From NCBI RefSeq assembly GCF_006715395.1, contig NZ_VFNC01000001.1:1612001-1676000 (forward strand): a stretch of 64,000 bases of DNA, written 5' to 3'. Shown here one piece after another: positions 17,101 through 25,064 of the stretch. Under the pieces are notes generated by a model, which searched no databases, was not told the origin of the DNA, and saw only the letters and a list, made by a program, of their open reading frames with translations. The position numbers and the translations under genes are program-made. How positions within the stretch are numbered: the first letter of the stretch is position 1; the number at the start of each line of letters is the position of its first letter. The stretch is from Streptomyces sp. SLBN-31. GTDB lineage: Bacteria > Actinomycetota > Actinomycetes > Streptomycetales > Streptomycetaceae.

Positions 17101-17364
17101 CCGGGAGCCGCGCGGGTCGCCGGCCAGCCAGGCCGCCGACAGGCTGCGCTCCCGCTGCAGCGCGAGTGTGGCCTCGGTGCCCATGGCGCCGGTGGACCGG
17201 CTCAGCTGGGTCTGTCCGCGCAGCCGCAGGCCCTCGGTGAACATCTGCGTCGTCGTCACGCCCCACATGGCGGCGAGCGTGACGCTGGGCACCAGGGCCA
17301 GCAGGATCAGGGAGAGACGTATGGAGCCGAGACGGCGGGGCCGGGCACCTGTCCGTGGAGACAT
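14197..17364 (-). CDS. cvnA: Conservon sensor CvnA, nitrate/nitrite-sensing-domain histidine-kinase-like protein (second conservon)
   Basis: This 1055-residue sensor starts with TM1 at about 15-35 (LSLILLALVPSVTLAAMW). A NIT domain follows, with the typical TEATLALQRERSLSAAWLAG and a C-terminal LLDRSADKAHNL. Then come TM2 (LTAASLSAGGLIALLLCVGM), HAMP, a helix pair, and an HATPase_c domain (ELIDNATAYSPAPAP, IEDRGLGMSEED). After about residue 635 the protein is about 420 residues of low-complexity, acidic Gly/Thr/Pro-rich sequence. This tail contains two copies of a 36-residue repeat (WHA..., TGTAERPAGA) and a run of GDL triplets. The tail is much longer than in most conservon sensors. It heads the second cvnABCD operon; the ligand is unknown. 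Confidence 0.9.
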   Translation of the reverse strand: MSPRTGARPRRLGSIRLSLILLALVPSVTLAAMWGVTTTQMFTEGLRLRGQTQLSRSTGAMGTEATLALQRERSLSAAWLAGDPRGSRAALEAQRRATDKAVAKLVGQSDAINKAPARISDRLYSVLGSVGSLEYYRGQVDKPTDITSAQALGQYGSIIDDQIHAFQELSQVDDGDLTSQAGPLVALEHAAEVVAQEDAQLTLAWPTGKLTEKQWAAFSQLVATRRWLVEDQIVPSLQGGAKTETERILQSPEWRSVQDIEDQVLAARPGADGRAALPDARDRWAAAFATVGDEYGRMIRSQTSVLLDRSADKAHNLLLTAASLSAGGLIALLLCVGMSWRITRSLSRRLRGLREATLSLAEERLPDVVARLDRGEKVDADEATPPLDYGRDELGQVARAFNKAQRTAVHTAVELADTRRGFQKVILGIARQSQNLVNLQLTKLDTLEREHTDPDVLKGLYELDSTASQLRRYEENLVIISGEQPRRSWREPVALIDIMRSAVGEVAEYARVEVHTDEDVYLAPPAVADVIHLLAELIDNATAYSPAPAPVSVRAALVAKGLAVEIEDRGLGMSEEDYASFNEQLAVEPQFDVVALADDLRLGMFVIARLATRHGIAVTLRPSPYGGTTAIVLIPHDVVVREAPEPGTSDAAPGRARHGSAGTDTAYDTAGFADGEHTRAAETGPSAEPDHTAPPSPGTARPAETTDTGIRAADTTGYREDASPAEATGYTEGAWHARDSEQTGTAERPAGAGQTGSTWPAQATRNAEDSWHAGDPEHTGTAERPAGAARSGNADGGADGERGQADTGRGRFGDLGDLGDLGDLPTFGGPDGVADRAERGTQGAHDTDTDPGPDAEVPDRGRLDRLTAYSNRLARTRRIEEAVWARDTRARDGWAASGPGRTEAGDPGRGADTPSAGGTDGSDSWRTAGADGGPGAGAPARGGEAGGGRRPGWPGGSGRRPGLAPLPRRVPQSSLAAELREDLSGEEEGQAGEFTAERAASSLGGFQRGTLRARDDDAGAHDDREENPVPQDQAEPDAGPADTGAGTHTPPPADR
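14893..15216 (-). repeat. Internal repeats in CvnA tail
   Basis: At 14893-14930 a 9-bp unit is repeated about four times (encoding GDLGDLGDL). At 15001-15216 a 108-bp unit occurs twice with substitutions (36 residues, both including TGTAERPAGA). Both keep the reading frame, consistent with tolerated expansion of a disordered tail. Confidence 0.7.
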
Positions 17365-17534
17365 CGTCGTCCTAGGCGATCAGCGGGAGCGGAGAGGAGA
17401 GCGGGCTACGGGGGTGGCCGTGAGCGGGGGAGAGAAGGGGTGCACAGGATGCTATCCGTACAAGTGACCGCATGAGCCACGGGCCCGAAGAATCTTTCGG
17501 GACAATGAGCCGTGAAGTGTCGCGCGGCGGCCCC

Positions 17535-18548
17535 TCAGCGGGTGCCGCCCGCCGCGAACTTGGCGACCGTCGCCACGTTCGCCTTCGTCACGAACGCCGG
17601 TCCGGTGAGCACGGGGGAGACACCGCCGCCGCTGATGTTGCCGTTGGTCCGGTACAGCCACAGCCCGTCCACCGCGAGGTAGCCCTGCAGATACGGCTGC
17701 TGGTCCACGGCGAACTGGACGCTGCCCTTCTGGACGGCCTCGACCAGGTCCTTGTTGAGGTCGAAGGTGGCGACTTTGGCCCGGCTCCCCGACGCCCGCA
17801 CCGACTTGACGGCGAGCAGCGAGAACTGGGCGCCGTTGGTGACCACTTCGTCGATCGTCGGGTCCTGCCGCAGCCGGGCGGTGATCACGGCGGTGGTCGC
17901 GGTGGCGTCGGTGCCCTCCACATAGAGGTTCTCGGTCCGGCCGCCGAAGGTCTTCTTCACGCCGGCGCAGCGGGCCTCCAGGGCGACGTTGCCGCGCTCG
18001 TGGATGACGCACAGGGCGTGCTTGACCTTCAGGGCGTCCAGCTTGTTGCCGACGGCCTGGCCGGCCACGCTCTCGTCCTGGCCGAAGTACTCCAGCAGCC
18101 CCTCGGACTGCCAGGAGTCGATACCGGAGTTGATGCCGACCACGGGTATGTCCGCCGCCCGGGCCGCGGCGATCGGCGCCTTCATCGCCTGCGGCTTGGC
18201 CAGGGTCACGGCGATGCCGTCGGCCTTGTTGCGGACCGCGTCGCGCACCAGTTCGGCCTGGCCGGCCGTGTCGGGGTCACTGGCGTAGGTCAGGTCCACG
18301 CCGTCCTTGGCCGCGGCCGCCTCGGCGCCCCTGCGCACCAGGTCCCAGAAGGCGTCGCCCTTCGCGCCGTGCGTGACCATGGTGATCTTGATACGGGAGC
18401 TGCCGCCCGCCTTGCCGACGGAGTCGGCGGTGGATTCCGACCGGTCGCCGGAGGCTGAACAGCCCGCCACGAGCAGCCCGGCGACCACGGCCAGGGCCGC
18501 GAGGCGAACCGGTCTGTGGGAGGCAGACGGTGGGGGAGGAGTCTTCAT
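17535..18548 (-). CDS. Orphan sugar-binding lipoprotein (RbsB/type I periplasmic-binding fold)
   Basis: This is a 337-residue lipoprotein with lipobox LLVAGC (Cys30). The mature protein has the ribose-binding-type fold: KITMVTHGAKGDAFWDLVRRG, GAEAAAAKDGVDLTY, the ADGIAVTLAKP block, IPVVGINSGID and the C-terminal FAVDQQPYLQGYLAVDGLW. The start is the ATG at 18548; a longer open frame reaches 18599 without a signal-peptide-like start. No permease or ATPase gene is adjacent. It lies directly upstream of the second conservon in the same orientation (170-nt gap after its stop is cvnA's 5' side), so it could deliver solute to a distant transporter or feed a sensor. Ligand is inferred only as a sugar-like molecule. 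Confidence 0.85.
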   Translation of the reverse strand: MKTPPPPSASHRPVRLAALAVVAGLLVAGCSASGDRSESTADSVGKAGGSSRIKITMVTHGAKGDAFWDLVRRGAEAAAAKDGVDLTYASDPDTAGQAELVRDAVRNKADGIAVTLAKPQAMKAPIAAARAADIPVVGINSGIDSWQSEGLLEYFGQDESVAGQAVGNKLDALKVKHALCVIHERGNVALEARCAGVKKTFGGRTENLYVEGTDATATTAVITARLRQDPTIDEVVTNGAQFSLLAVKSVRASGSRAKVATFDLNKDLVEAVQKGSVQFAVDQQPYLQGYLAVDGLWLYRTNGNISGGGVSPVLTGPAFVTKANVATVAKFAAGGTR

Positions 18549-18873
18549 CGAAGTGCGGCACCTCGCTGTGCGGCCGAGCTGGAGGAACAGCGCGAGCACG
18601 GCTTTGGACGACGTCCGAGGGGTCGTAGACCGTCCAGGCGACTCTCGCTGGCCGGAGCCAATCGCGTGTGACCGCCGGTAGTCAAGTGAGCAGCCACTTT
18701 CAGTGAGTTACTGCTCCCGCTTCGTGATGTTTGCTTACCGCGTCAGACCGTTTGCAGTCGAATGCCATCCGGCCGGAGCGGTTTCCGGCCATCGCCGAGG
18801 GCCGGTGGGCGGGGGCGCGGCGCCTAAACTGGTGCGGTTCGTACGACAGGGACCCGGACAGGAGAGCGACGAC
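18549..18873. promoter_or_regulatory. 325-nt divergent intergenic region
   Basis: No gene is seen here. Nested dyads lie at 18688-18716 (GAGCAG ... CTGCTC enclosing CACTTTCAGTG), in a comparatively AT-rich stretch between the sugar-binding lipoprotein and the ArsR gene. This is a candidate operator for the ArsR protein. Confidence 0.35.
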
Positions 18874-19224
18874 GTGGCGGCAGCCGGCAGTGGCTTCGAG
18901 GACCCCTCCGCCGACGTGCTCGACCGCGCGGCCGCGGCCTTCGGGCTGCTGGCCTCGCCCGCCCGGCTGCACATCGTGTGGGCGCTGGCGCAGGGCGAGA
19001 GCGATGTGACCGGGCTCGCCGAGCGGGTCGGCGGCGCGCTGCCCGCGGTCAGCCAGCACCTGACCAAGCTCAAGCTGGCCGGTCTGGTCCGTGCCCGCCG
19101 CGAGGGCCGGCGCCAGGTGTACCTGGTCGACGACCCGGACGTCGTGGACGTCGTACGGCTCATGGTGGACCGGCTCGCCGGCCGGGAGGGCGACATCCCG
19201 GTGCCCCGCCTCCGTGGCCTCTGA
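18874..19224 (+). CDS. ArsR/SmtB-family transcriptional regulator
   Basis: This is a 116-residue winged-helix repressor-like protein: AAAFGLLASPARLHIVWALA (alpha1-2), GESDVTGLAERVGGALPAVSQHLTKLKLAGLVRAR as the HTH (split here as two adjacent blocks), then the wing REGRRQVYLVDD. The usual alpha3 Cys pair is absent, and the alpha5 His ligands typical of the Ni/Co/Zn sensors are replaced by DPDVVDVVRLMVD, so the signal may not be a classical thiophilic metal. Start GTG at 18874 with GGAG 9 nt upstream. The 3' end overlaps the P-type ATPase start by 11 nt, so it almost certainly regulates that pump. Confidence 0.9.
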   Translation: MAAAGSGFEDPSADVLDRAAAAFGLLASPARLHIVWALAQGESDVTGLAERVGGALPAVSQHLTKLKLAGLVRARREGRRQVYLVDDPDVVDVVRLMVDRLAGREGDIPVPRLRGL

Positions 19225-22138
19225 GCCCGCCGCCGGCACCCGGCTGCAGGTGCTGCGGCACCTGGAGACCGGCCCGCGCGGGCTGACCGACGCCGAGGCC
19301 GCGGCCCGGCTGGCCGAGGTCGGCGAGAACACGCTGCCCGAACTGCGCGCACCCTCCTGGGCGCGCCGGTGCGCGCGCGGTCTGCGGGACCCCTTCACCG
19401 CCGTACTGCTCGTCCTCGGCCTGGTGTCAGCCGCCGTCGCCTCCTGGGGCACCGCCGCCGTCATCCTCGCCCTGGTCGCCGTCAGCTGTGTGCTACGGGC
19501 GAGCGGCGAGCACCGGGCCGACCGGTCGATGGCCGCGCTGCGCGGCTTGGTCGCCGGCACCGCCACCGTGCTGCGGCGCGGCGAGGGCGGACCGGCGGCC
19601 CGCGAGACACCCGTCACCGAACTGGTCCCGGGCGATGTGATCCGGCTCGGTCCCGGCGACCTCGTCCCCGCGGACGTACGGCTGCTGCGCTCCCGTGGTC
19701 TCACCGTGCACCAGGCCGCGCTCACCGGAGAGAGCACGCCGGTCGCCAAGTCCGCCACCGAGACACCCGCCGCTGCGGCCGACGGCCCCTTCGACGAGCC
19801 CCACCTGTGCTACCAGGGCAGCGGCGTCGCGACGGGCAGCGCCACCGCCGTCGTCCTCGAGACCGGTCCGCGCACCCGGCTGGGTGCCGCCCACGACGCC
19901 GGACCGCGGGCGGCACCGCGACGGCGCGCCGGCCGCTCCGGTGGGACGGTGCCGCCGGAGGCCGGCTCCTTCGACCGTTCCGTGCACGGCATCTCCTGGG
20001 TGCTGATCCGGTTCATGCTGCTGACGCCGCCGCTGGTGCTCATGGCGGGCGCCGCCCTGCGCGGGCGGGGGCTGGAGACGCTGCCGTTCGCCGTCGCGGT
20101 GGCCGTCGGGCTCACGCCCGAGATGCTGCCCGTGATCGTCACCACCTGCCTGGCCCGCGGGGCGGCGTTGCTCGCCCGCCGCCACGACGTGATCGTCAAA
20201 CGCCTGCCCGCGCTGCACGACCTGGGCGCGGTCGACGTCCTGTGCGTCGACAAGACCGGCACGCTCACCCAGGACCGGCCGGTCGTCGTACGCTCCCTCG
20301 GCCCGGCCGGCCACGACGACCCCGACGTCCTGCGCTGGGCGGCCGTGGGCGCCTGGTGGGGCCTGCAGCTCGCCGATCTCCCCGCCCCGGACACCCTCGA
20401 CGAGGCGCTGCTGCGGGCGGCGGGCGCGGCCGGCGAGGAGTACGACGGGGTGGGCGCCGTCCCCTTCGACCCGGTACGGCGCCTGGCCACCGCGGTCGTA
20501 CGGGGTCCCGGCCCCGGCACTCACACCGTCGTGGTCAAGGGCGCCGTGGAGGCCGTGCTCGACCGGTGCGCCACGGCCCCCGGGGAGCGCGACCGGGTGC
20601 TCGCCCTCGCCGCCCGCGAGGCCGAGTCGGGGCTACGACTGCTCGCCGTCGCCACCAGGCAGCGCCCCGTCCGTCCCCGCGACCGCACGCCCGCCGACGA
20701 ACGGGACCTGGACTTCCGCGGTTTCGTGACCTTCCGCGACGCCCTCGCCCCGAGCGCGGCCGAGGCAGTGCGCGACCTGGCCGCCCGAGGCGTCGCCGTA
20801 CACATCCTGACGGGCGACCACCCCGCGACGACGACCCGCGTCTGCCGGGACCTGGGCCTGAACCCGGGGCGGGTACACATCGCGACGGACGTCCTGGACC
20901 CGTCCGCCGAAAACGCCGGCGTGGTGTCAGCCGTCTTCGGAGCGGGCCCCGGGGAAACGGCGGTGGCCGCGGACGGGTCGGGACCGGCCGCCGGGGCGGC
21001 CTGTGTGGTCGCGGACGTCCCGGGAGCGGCCGCAGGGGACGCCGCCGTGGCCCGGAACGTCTTCGGGGCGGCCGCCGACGGCACCGCCCCCGGGACCCGA
21101 GAACCCCTGCGGGCCGCAGAACGCGTGTCAGCCGCCGTCGGGGCCCTCGGGACCCGAGAACCCCTGCGGGCCGCAGAACGCGTGTCAGCCGCCGTCGGGG
21201 CCCTCGGGACCCGAGAACCCCTGCGGGCCGCAGAACGCGTGTCAGCCGCCGTCGGCGAGAAGTCCCCCGGGTGCTCCACCGTCGTGGTCGCCCGTTGCAC
21301 CCCCGCCGACAAGGCCCGTGTCGTCGCCGGGCTGCGGGCCGCCGGGCACACCGTCGGGTTTCTCGGGGACGGCGTCAACGACGTGCCCGCGCTGCGGGCG
21401 GCGGACGTCGGGATCGCGCCGCGGGACGCCGTGGCCGTCGCCCGGGAGAGCGCCGACGTCGTGCTCGCGGCGAAGGACTTCACGGCGATCGGGCACGCGG
21501 TCACCGCGGGCCGCTACAGCAGCGGCAACATCGCCTCGTACCTGCGTGTGACGCTCTCCTCCAACCTCGGCAACGTCCTGGCGATGCTCGCGGCAGGCCT
21601 GCTGCTGCCGTTCCTGCCGATGCTCCCGGCCCAGGTGCTGGTGCAGAACCTCTGCTTCGACGCCGCCCAGCTCGCCTTCGCCCACGACCGCCCCGGCCCC
21701 GCCGCCCTGCGCCGCCCGGCCGGCCTCCGACCCCGGGCCTTCCTGAGGTTCATCACCGGCTTCGGCGTTCTCAACGCCGTCGCCGACCTCGCAACCTTCG
21801 CCGTCCTCGCACTCGCCCTGCCCGGTACCGAGGCGGTGGACGACGCCCCCGTCTTCCAGTCGGCCTGGTTCACCGAGAACCTCCTCACCCAGGCCCTGGT
21901 GATGCTCCTGCTGCGCACCGGCCGGCGTCTCGCCGAGGGCCGCGCGCCCGGTCCGATCGGCTGGTCCGCCACCGGCCTCGCGGCCGTGGGCCTGCTGCTG
22001 CCGCTCAGCCCGCTCGGCGCGGCCCTCGGCCTGACGGCCCTGCCCGCCGCCTACCACGTCCTGCTCACCGTCGTACTCGCCCTGTACGCGCTGGCCCTGC
22101 TCGCGGCCAGGGCCTGGTACGAGCGACGGCACGGCTGA
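19214..22138 (+). CDS. P-type cation ATPase, Mg2+-translocating (MgtA-like), with repeat insert
   Basis: This is a 974-residue P-type ATPase. It has LTGEST (A domain), the TPEMLP membrane motif typical of magnesium ATPases, DKTGTLT with phospho-Asp at about residue 346, KGAVEAV (N domain), LTGDHPATT and GDGVNDVPAL (P domain), and six C-terminal TMs including QVLVQNLCFDAAQLAFAHD. Between the TGDH and GDGVND blocks, residues about 563-683 form an Ala/Gly-rich insert absent from typical members; its end consists of three tandem copies of a 19-residue unit (TREPLRAAERVSAAVG...). The start is GTG at 19214, inside the end of the ArsR gene. The pump probably mediates Mg2+ uptake or related cation movement. 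The P-domain insert is the oddity. Confidence 0.88.
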   Translation: MASEPAAGTRLQVLRHLETGPRGLTDAEAAARLAEVGENTLPELRAPSWARRCARGLRDPFTAVLLVLGLVSAAVASWGTAAVILALVAVSCVLRASGEHRADRSMAALRGLVAGTATVLRRGEGGPAARETPVTELVPGDVIRLGPGDLVPADVRLLRSRGLTVHQAALTGESTPVAKSATETPAAAADGPFDEPHLCYQGSGVATGSATAVVLETGPRTRLGAAHDAGPRAAPRRRAGRSGGTVPPEAGSFDRSVHGISWVLIRFMLLTPPLVLMAGAALRGRGLETLPFAVAVAVGLTPEMLPVIVTTCLARGAALLARRHDVIVKRLPALHDLGAVDVLCVDKTGTLTQDRPVVVRSLGPAGHDDPDVLRWAAVGAWWGLQLADLPAPDTLDEALLRAAGAAGEEYDGVGAVPFDPVRRLATAVVRGPGPGTHTVVVKGAVEAVLDRCATAPGERDRVLALAAREAESGLRLLAVATRQRPVRPRDRTPADERDLDFRGFVTFRDALAPSAAEAVRDLAARGVAVHILTGDHPATTTRVCRDLGLNPGRVHIATDVLDPSAENAGVVSAVFGAGPGETAVAADGSGPAAGAACVVADVPGAAAGDAAVARNVFGAAADGTAPGTREPLRAAERVSAAVGALGTREPLRAAERVSAAVGALGTREPLRAAERVSAAVGEKSPGCSTVVVARCTPADKARVVAGLRAAGHTVGFLGDGVNDVPALRAADVGIAPRDAVAVARESADVVLAAKDFTAIGHAVTAGRYSSGNIASYLRVTLSSNLGNVLAMLAAGLLLPFLPMLPAQVLVQNLCFDAAQLAFAHDRPGPAALRRPAGLRPRAFLRFITGFGVLNAVADLATFAVLALALPGTEAVDDAPVFQSAWFTENLLTQALVMLLLRTGRRLAEGRAPGPIGWSATGLAAVGLLLPLSPLGAALGLTALPAAYHVLLTVVLALYALALLAARAWYERRHG
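21092..21256 (+). repeat. Three tandem 57-bp repeats inside the P-type ATPase gene
   Basis: Near-identical 57-bp units begin at 21092, 21149 and 21206; the third is cut short near 21256. Because 57 is divisible by three, the frame is kept and a 19-residue unit is repeated. Near-identity indicates a recent expansion. Confidence 0.9.
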
Positions 22139-22174
22139 GAGGGAGGCTCGGCGCACCCGCCCCATGGTTGTACA

Positions 22175-22192
22175 GTTGCGCAAAGTGGCAAC
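22175..22192. promoter_or_regulatory. GTTGC/GCAAC inverted repeat upstream of tatA
   Basis: Short arms (22175-22179 / 22188-22192) lie just before a TTGACG hexamer (22195-22200) in the 128-nt gap between the ATPase gene and tatA. It is a possible promoter/operator; no clear -10 is seen. Confidence 0.25.
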
Positions 22193-22266
22193 CGTTGACG
22201 GGTGTGCGGGCAACGCCGACCGTCCTTCGCCGACGTTGACGTAGTTGAGGAAAGGGAGGGTGCGGC

Positions 22267-22491
22267 ATGCTCCGCAACGGACTGGAACCCTGGCACCTGC
22301 TGATCGTGGCCATCGTCGTGATCGTGCTCTTCGGCTCGAAGAAGCTGCCCGACACCGCCCGCGCCCTGGGCAAGTCGATGCGCATCCTCAAGAGCGAGGC
22401 GAAGGCGATGAAGGACGAGAGCCCCGCCGCGGCACCCGCGCAGACGCTCGTGGAGCCGACGGAGGTCGGCAAGGGGGCCGCGGCCTCCTGA
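22267..22491 (+). CDS. tatA: Sec-independent (Tat) translocase subunit TatA
   Basis: This is a 74-residue TatA/TatE-type protein. It has a short N-terminal extracytoplasmic stretch (LRNGLEPWH), one TM helix ([13 protein letters not shown]), the hinge [22 protein letters not shown] as an amphipathic helix (given here as the diagnostic G-S-K-K-L-P block), then an acidic, Ala-rich tail. TatA oligomers form the Tat pore with TatC, which is not in this window. Start ATG at 22267 with GGGAGG upstream. It is shorter than the main TatA of many Streptomyces, so it may be an accessory copy. The GH43 enzyme in this window has a Tat-type signal. Confidence 0.92.
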   Translation: MLRNGLEPWHLLIVAIVVIVLFGSKKLPDTARALGKSMRILKSEAKAMKDESPAAAPAQTLVEPTEVGKGAAAS

Positions 22492-22510
22492 GCCGCCGCC
22501 CGCTCACACG

Positions 22511-22561
22511 CACACGTGCAGGCCGACCCGGTACACGACTCCGGGTCGGCCTGCACGTGTG
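22511..22561. terminator. 20-bp perfect hairpin between tatA and the DUF6114 gene
   Basis: The arms 22511-22530 and 22542-22561 are exact complements over 20 bp, with an 11-nt loop. It lies between convergent genes and is the longest perfect stem in the window; probably a bidirectional terminator. Confidence 0.75.
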
Positions 22562-22596
22562 TCCTACGGCTGTTCGGCGGCGGTTCCGCGGCCCTG

Positions 22597-23049
22597 CTAC
22601 GGCACCTGGACCGCCTCCGCGGTCGCCCCCGATTCCGTGGCGGCCGCCGTGTCCTTCCGGCACTGCCGGCGGCTGCGGCGCGGTTCCTGGTCGGGCAGCC
22701 AGCCGAAGACCAGGCAGCTGCCCACCCCACCCAGGAGCAGGCCGATGAAGAAGCCGCCCAGGTTCGAGGTGAGCCACGTGCCCAGCGAGGACATGACGCC
22801 GATGATCGAGTAGAACAGGCGCTGACCGGGGCTGAGCAGCGCCAGCAGCCCGCACAGCACCATCACGACCGGCAGCAGATAGCCGGCCAGACCCTGCATG
22901 CCGATGTGCATGATGACCTTCAGCGAGGCCTTCTCGGTGAGCAGGATCTCCGCCCCGCCCAGGGTGAGCAGCAGCCCGCCCCAGAACGGCCGGCCCGCCC
23001 TCCAGCGACGGAAGGCGGGACCGAACCCTTGCTTCGGGGAGCCCGACAT
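22597..23049 (-). CDS. DUF6114 integral membrane protein
   Basis: This is a 150-residue membrane protein. It starts MSGSPKQGFGPAFRRWRAGR and has four TM helices: PFWGGLLLTLGGAEILL, IMHIGMQGLAGYLLPVVMVLCG, LFYSIIGVMSSLGTWL and GGFFIGLLLGGVGSCLVFGWLP (positions about 22-120). A charged, disordered tail follows. It matches the actinobacterial DUF6114 family, regularly found next to a DUF6230 gene; function is unknown. The ATG at 23049 shares a base with the stop of the upstream DUF6230 gene (TGATG), so the two are translationally coupled and probably work as a pair. Confidence 0.85.
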   Translation of the reverse strand: MSGSPKQGFGPAFRRWRAGRPFWGGLLLTLGGAEILLTEKASLKVIMHIGMQGLAGYLLPVVMVLCGLLALLSPGQRLFYSIIGVMSSLGTWLTSNLGGFFIGLLLGGVGSCLVFGWLPDQEPRRSRRQCRKDTAAATESGATAEAVQVP

Positions 23050-23720
23050 CAGCAACCCGAGTCGCTGAACCGGAGCTTGAGGCCCGGAAGCTTGAACACA
23101 CCGGCGGTGGTGGCGTAGTTGGTCTGCCGCAGGTTGTCGATGTGAACGGTGTCGGCCTGCTGGCTGAAGACGCCCGCCGGACCCTTGACCCCGGCCTTGG
23201 TGAGGGTGCTCGCGTCGTTGCCGATCTCGATGTTGTTGAACGAGGCGTCACCGGTCAGCTGCGTCGAGTCGGTGGTCAGGTTGCTCGCCTGCACCTTCGA
23301 GGAGCCGCTGCCCGCCGTGATGAGCAGGTTCGTGCCGCCCAGGTCCACGCTCTGGCAGAGGCTGTCCAGCGTCGCGTTCTTGATCGCGGAGGTCACGACC
23401 AGGACCTGACCGCCGGTGTCGCCCGCGTTCGGGCTGTTGTCGATCATGCTGTCGAGCGCGCCGAACTGCTCGAAGCCGGTGCCGTCCAGCGACTTGGCGG
23501 TGACGGTGAAGGGCATGCCGGAAATCGAGAACGACACCCCCAGGGCGCCCTGGGCGGTGAGGATGCCGAGGCCGGCGAGGGCGGCGACGGCGGGCACCGC
23601 CATCACCGCGGCGCGGCGGGCGCGAACCCGGCCGCGTCTGGCGGGCTCGGACGAGGAACCGCTTTCGGGGTTCTCGGGGGTGAGGTCGGCGGACGAGGTG
23701 ACGTCCGGGGACGAGGCCAT
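23049..23720 (-). CDS. DUF6230 family exported protein
   Basis: This is a 223-residue protein with a polar N-terminus of about 40 residues, one TM or signal anchor (AAVMAVPAVAALAGLGILTAQGAL shortened: VMAVPAVAALAGLGILTAQG) and an extracytoplasmic beta-rich domain beginning VSFSISGMPFTVTAKSLDG. It includes two Cys (SLCQSVD and the terminal SDSGC) and repeated NLTTDSTQL-like strands, as in DUF6230 proteins often annotated as cholesterol-esterase-like. I see no hydrolase motif, so that name is not supported. The start is the ATG at 23720, set by GGGAG 6 nt upstream; a frame to 23804 is open but unlikely. Two-gene operon with DUF6114. Confidence 0.85.
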   Translation of the reverse strand: MASSPDVTSSADLTPENPESGSSSEPARRGRVRARRAAVMAVPAVAALAGLGILTAQGALGVSFSISGMPFTVTAKSLDGTGFEQFGALDSMIDNSPNAGDTGGQVLVVTSAIKNATLDSLCQSVDLGGTNLLITAGSGSSKVQASNLTTDSTQLTGDASFNNIEIGNDASTLTKAGVKGPAGVFSQQADTVHIDNLRQTNYATTAGVFKLPGLKLRFSDSGC

Positions 23721-25046
<1,326 letters not shown>

Positions 25047-25064
25047 CGCACACAGGGCCGAGAT

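Noticed and set aside
23049-23720. 'Cholesterol esterase' label often used for DUF6230 proteins
   Set aside because: No catalytic triad or GxSxG-type motif is visible; only the family assignment is supported.
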